Assembly (NCBI GenBank): GCA_947456305.1
Contig: CANGPN010000002.1
Coordinates: 115,078 to 179,077, forward strand
Length of the DNA: 64,000 nt
Reading direction: 5' to 3'
Origin: Comamonadaceae bacterium
GTDB lineage: Bacteria; Pseudomonadota; Gammaproteobacteria; Burkholderiales; Burkholderiaceae_C
The notes under the pieces are model-generated. The model saw nothing but the letters and a program-made list of their open reading frames with translations, had not been told where the DNA came from and did no database searches. Positions 60,879 to 64,000 of the stretch are shown here, piece by piece (position 1 is the first letter of the stretch; each line of letters starts with the position of its first letter). A program made the position numbers and the translations under genes.

Positions 60879-62360
60879 TCAGGTGGTGACAGTCTGGCGA
60901 ACCGCACGCTCCCACGCGGCCATGCGCGAAGCCGCCTCGTCGCGCGAGATGCGCGGTTCGAAAATGCGTTCTACCCGCCAATGCTGAGCCAATTCCTGCG
61001 GGTTTTGGTACACACCGCAGCTCAGCCCGGCCAGGCAGGCGGCGCCTAACGCCGTGGTTTCAACCACCGCAGGCCTGAGCACGGCAATACCCAGTAAATC
61101 GGCTTGGAACTGCATCAGCAAATCGTTGACACAGGCGCCGCCGTCGACGCGCAATTCACTCACCGGTTGCGGCGCATCCCTGTTCATTGCTTCGAACAGA
61201 ACCGTACTTTGAAAAGCAATGCTTTCCAACGCTGCGCGGGCAATATGCGCCATGGTGGTCCCGCGCGATAAACCGACCATGGAACCGCGCGCGTCCGCTT
61301 GCCAGTACGGTGCGCCCAGACCTGTGAACGCAGGTACCAGCACCACCCCGCCTGCGTCCGGCACTGACGCTGCCAATGCCTGTACATCAGCGCTTTGGTT
61401 AAACGCCCTCAGTCCGTCGCGCAACCATTGCACCACCGCTCCGCCTGTGAACACACTACCTTCAAGCGCATAAGCAGGGGAGGCATTGAGGCGGGCGGCG
61501 CTGGTGGTGATCAAGCCATGACGGCTGACGGGGGCTTGTGCGCCGGTATGCATCAACATAAAGCAACCGGTGCCATAGGTGTTTTTCACCTGGCCGGCGT
61601 CAAAACAGGCTTGACCGAACAAGGCGCTTTGCTGGTCCCCGGCTATGCCACACACCGGTAACACCGCTCCAAGGTGCCCGGCCAAGGTATGACCAAAGAC
61701 GCCTGCTGAAGGCCGCACCTCTGGCAAGAGCGTGTCCGGTATGTCAAACAATTCAAGCAATTCGCTGTCCCAGCAGTTGCTGTGTATGTTGAACAACAGG
61801 GTCCGGGAGGCGTTGCTGACGTCGGTAGCATGTACCGCGCCGCCGCTGAGTTGCCATAGCAGCCAGGTATCGACGGTGCCGAAGGCGAGTTCGCCTCTAT
61901 CGGCCATGGCGCGGGCGCCGGGTACGTGGTTGAGCAGCCACTGCAGTTTGGTGGCCGAAAAATATGCGTCAATCAATAAACCGGTTTTGGCTTTTACCCC
62001 GGGTGTGTGGCCTGCATCTCTCAAGTGCTTGCAGGCCGGTTCGGTTCGGCGGTCTTGCCAAACGATGGCGGGGTGCACTGGCAGACCGTTGTCACGACGC
62101 CACAGCAACGTGGTTTCGCGCTGATTGGTAATGCCGATGCCGGCAATTTCAGTGACGGCCATGCCGGCGGTGGCAAGAGCTTGGCGGGCTGTGGCCAGTT
62201 GGCTGTGCCAGATTTCCATGGGATCGTGCTCTACCCAGCCGGGCTGCGGGTAATGTTGAGTTAACTCCTGCTGCGCACTGGCGACGATACGACCGTCCGG
62301 GCTGAAAACCACGCTGCGCGAGCTTGAAGTGCCTTGGTCCATGGCTAGTAAATACTTCAT
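60879..62360 (-). CDS. glpK: Glycerol kinase
   Basis: A 493-residue ATP-dependent kinase that makes glycerol-3-phosphate. [18 protein letters not shown], then [13 protein letters not shown] and [12 protein letters not shown] are FGGY-family blocks. No glpF or glpD is adjacent, so the regulation is unclear. MKYLL at 62360 was chosen over the longer frame. Confidence 0.95.
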   Translation of the reverse strand: MKYLLAMDQGTSSSRSVVFSPDGRIVASAQQELTQHYPQPGWVEHDPMEIWHSQLATARQALATAGMAVTEIAGIGITNQRETTLLWRRDNGLPVHPAIVWQDRRTEPACKHLRDAGHTPGVKAKTGLLIDAYFSATKLQWLLNHVPGARAMADRGELAFGTVDTWLLWQLSGGAVHATDVSNASRTLLFNIHSNCWDSELLELFDIPDTLLPEVRPSAGVFGHTLAGHLGAVLPVCGIAGDQQSALFGQACFDAGQVKNTYGTGCFMLMHTGAQAPVSRHGLITTSAARLNASPAYALEGSVFTGGAVVQWLRDGLRAFNQSADVQALAASVPDAGGVVLVPAFTGLGAPYWQADARGSMVGLSRGTTMAHIARAALESIAFQSTVLFEAMNRDAPQPVSELRVDGGACVNDLLMQFQADLLGIAVLRPAVVETTALGAACLAGLSCGVYQNPQELAQHWRVERIFEPRISRDEAASRMAAWERAVRQTVTT

Positions 62361-62401
62361 AAGCACTCTTTTCAGTGTTCGCGAAAGAAAAGTCAGGAAA
62401 G

Positions 62402-62433
62402 TTTTCCAAACCGGCTACAAACTATGCCATAAT
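62402..62433 (+). promoter_or_regulatory. Candidate rplN promoter
   Basis: CATAAT (62428-62433) resembles a -10 box with a T-rich segment (62402-62407) about 20 bp upstream. It is the best promoter-like signal in the 221-bp interval before the ribosomal cluster. The rest of the interval contains three spaced CAAATG copies near 62475-62505 but no other feature I recognise. Confidence 0.3.
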
Positions 62434-62581
62434 TGCGGGCTCTGCTTTTCAAACGGCAGGGAATCACGCCCAAACAAATGCACAGCAAATGGTTTGCAGT
62501 GCAAATGACGGGCCCAAGACTGATCGGGTATGTACAACCTATTGTGGGTTGGTCAGATCCGGTACAAGTTGGGAAACAGAA

Positions 62582-62950
62582 ATGATCCAGACAGAATCCA
62601 GATTAGAGGTCGCCGACAACACCGGTGCGAAGTCCGTTTTGTGCATCAAGGTGCTCGGCGGTTCCAAGCGTCGTTATGCAAGCGTTGGCGACATCATCAA
62701 AGTAAGCATTAAAGAAGCTGCACCGCGCGGTCGCGTCAAAAAAGGCGAGATTTACAGTGCTGTGGTGGTTCGCACTGCCAAGGGCATTCGTCGCGGCGAC
62801 GGTTCGCTGGTCAAATTTGACAGCAACGCCGCAGTTTTGCTTAACGCCAAACTCGAGCCTATCGGCACGCGTATCTTCGGGCCGGTCACGCGCGAGCTGC
62901 GCACCGAGCGCTTCATGAAGATCGTCTCCCTGGCTCCTGAAGTTCTCTGA
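62582..62950 (+). CDS. rplN: 50S ribosomal protein L14
   Basis: A 122-residue protein starting [20 protein letters not shown], exactly the family start and length. It contributes to the bL19-bS6-side intersubunit bridge. No rpsQ lies directly upstream, so the spc-type cluster begins here, as in several Burkholderiales. Confidence 0.98.
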   Translation: MIQTESRLEVADNTGAKSVLCIKVLGGSKRRYASVGDIIKVSIKEAAPRGRVKKGEIYSAVVVRTAKGIRRGDGSLVKFDSNAAVLLNAKLEPIGTRIFGPVTRELRTERFMKIVSLAPEVL

Positions 62951-62960
62951 GGACCTGACC

Positions 62961-63281
62961 ATGAATAAATTACGCAAAGGCGATGAAGTCATCGTCATCA
63001 CAGGTCGCGACAAAGGCAAGCGCGGCAAGATCGCATTGCGCCAAGATGATTCGCATCTGGTCATTGAAGGCATCAACCTGGTGAAAAAACACACCAAGCC
63101 TAATCCCATGGCCGGCACCACCGGTGGCATTGTTGAAAAAACCATGCCTATCCACCAGTCCAATGTCGCCATTTACAACGCCACCACCGGCAAAGCCGAT
63201 CGCGTAGGCATCAAGATCAATTCCGACGGCTCGAAGGTTCGTATCTTCAAGTCCAGCGGTGACGTCATCAAGGTTGCATGA
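62961..63281 (+). CDS. rplX: 50S ribosomal protein L24
   Basis: A 106-residue assembly-initiator protein. [22 protein letters not shown] is the KOW motif. Its stop overlaps the region just before rplE (ATGA at 63278). Confidence 0.98.
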   Translation: MNKLRKGDEVIVITGRDKGKRGKIALRQDDSHLVIEGINLVKKHTKPNPMAGTTGGIVEKTMPIHQSNVAIYNATTGKADRVGIKINSDGSKVRIFKSSGDVIKVA

Positions 63282-63283
63282 AC

Positions 63284-63823
63284 ATGGCACGACTCCAACA
63301 ACACTATCGTGAAAAAGTGGTCCCTGAGCTGACCGCCAAGTTCGGCTACAAATCCCCCATGGAAGTGCCGCGTCTGACCAAGATCACATTGAATATGGGT
63401 GTGTCTGAGGCTGTTGCTGACAAAAAAGTCATGGAGCACGCTGTTGGCGATTTAACCAAGATCGCCGGACAAAAGCCTGTGGTCACCAAGGCCCGCAAAG
63501 CGATCGCCGGTTTCAAAATCCGCGAGCAGCAGCCCATTGGTTGCATGGTTACATTGCGTGGCGTGCGTATGTATGAGTTCTTGGACCGTTTCGTCACCGT
63601 GGCTTTGCCCCGTGTGCGTGACTTCCGTGGTATTTCCGGACGCGCTTTCGACGGTCGCGGCAACTACAACATCGGTGTGAAAGAGCAAATCATTTTCCCC
63701 GAGATCGAGTATGACAAGGTTGATGCCCTGCGTGGTCTCAACATCAGTATCACCACCACGGCCAAGACCGACGATGAGTGCAAAGCACTGCTCGCCGCTT
63801 TCCGTTTCCCGTTCAAGAACTGA
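63284..63823 (+). CDS. rplE: 50S ribosomal protein L5
   Basis: A 179-residue 5S-RNA-binding protein. [20 protein letters not shown] is the usual start; [13 protein letters not shown] and [17 protein letters not shown] follow. An earlier in-frame ATG at 63278 is not used by homologues. Confidence 0.98.
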   Translation: MARLQQHYREKVVPELTAKFGYKSPMEVPRLTKITLNMGVSEAVADKKVMEHAVGDLTKIAGQKPVVTKARKAIAGFKIREQQPIGCMVTLRGVRMYEFLDRFVTVALPRVRDFRGISGRAFDGRGNYNIGVKEQIIFPEIEYDKVDALRGLNISITTTAKTDDECKALLAAFRFPFKN

Positions 63824-63831
63824 GGTGCCCT

Positions 63832-64000
63832 GTGGCTAAAGTAGCTTTGATCGAGCGCGAGCTCAAGCGTGACAAACTGGTCGCCAAGTACGCGAAAAAA
63901 CACGCGGAACTGAAAGCCATTTCTACCGTTTTCAAGCGCAGCGATGAAGAGCGTGCTGCTGCTCGTCTGGAATTGCAAAAGTTGCCTCGCAACGCCAATC
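63832..64000 (+). CDS. rpsN: 30S ribosomal protein S14, 3' end cut off
   Basis: The first 56 codons of uS14. [20 protein letters not shown], then [20 protein letters not shown] are typical of the zinc-free (C-) form. The start is GTG, 8 bp after rplE. The window edge truncates it. Confidence 0.95.
   Translation, partial: MAKVALIERELKRDKLVAKYAKKHAELKAISTVFKRSDEERAAARLELQKLPRNAN

Overview
The window reads as ordinary chromosome from a betaproteobacterium, most likely Burkholderiales. Supporting signs are the atpIBEFHAGDC operon next to DUF493-lipB-lipA, the recG-oxyR-ubiA order, the PHB-granule protein PhaM, a red-type (form IC) RuBisCO operon with its own CbbR, and the protein sequences themselves. 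The organism looks like a respiring, PHB-making facultative autotroph. It has no phage, insertion sequence, CRISPR array or rRNA operon here. There is one tRNA, Arg(CCG).

Layout. 1-7897: a flavin monooxygenase cut by the window edge, arfB, xth divergent from pyrE, a 1190-residue indolepyruvate ferredoxin oxidoreductase fusion, and a DmeF-like metal exporter that ends a DUF493-lipB-lipA-exporter operon (9863 down to 6800). 9956-17057: the complete F1Fo ATP synthase operon, followed by two small conserved genes, a membrane-anchored cytochrome c and tRNA-Arg. 18791-26518: cbbR divergent from cbbLSXYFPA. This is a compact Calvin operon carrying RuBisCO, its activase, a misfire-product phosphatase, FBPase, phosphoribulokinase and aldolase, but no transketolase, GAPDH, PGK or epimerase gene. 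26575-37279: housekeeping genes (rsmI, yraN, diaA-like, dolP), a tartronate semialdehyde reductase and a glycolate oxidase GlcD-like gene (both plausible for photorespiratory salvage), pilT, a YggS protein, a secreted ClpP-like protein behind a structured leader, an omega-aminotransferase and a DUF3108 protein.

37278-44604: an FAH-family hydrolase, an eRF1-like plus DksA-like pair and an enoyl-CoA hydratase. A probable copper-handling block follows: DUF2946, a Cys-rich outer-membrane protein, a TlpA-like thioredoxin, TonB-ExbB-ExbD and PCu(A)C. 44620-47356: a tightly overlapping phaM-FIST-alpha/beta hydrolase unit. 47503-48774: an unrecognised exported protein with an HEWGH zinc motif and a barrel-like C-terminus. 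49462-51256: a small AT-richer accessory pocket with a decayed Phd/RelE-type toxin-antitoxin pair, an orphan PD-(D/E)XK-like protein flanked by inverted repeats, and an intact mazEF pair.

51275-64000: tgt-queA, a PanB-like protein divergent from a lactonase-type metallo-beta-lactamase-fold enzyme, recG-oxyR-ubiA, a small secreted lysine-rich protein, proC, glpK, and the start of a ribosomal protein cluster at rplN (rplN-rplX-rplE-rpsN, cut by the window edge).

Recurring architecture: three divergent gene pairs (xth/pyrE, rsmI/yraN, DUF3108/FAH) appear to have physically overlapping start codons. The most promising unexplained items are the HEWGH protein, the leader before the ClpP-like gene, the copper block, the phaM-FIST-hydrolase unit and the orphan nuclease-like gene in the accessory pocket. 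All family calls come from reading the sequence, with no database search.
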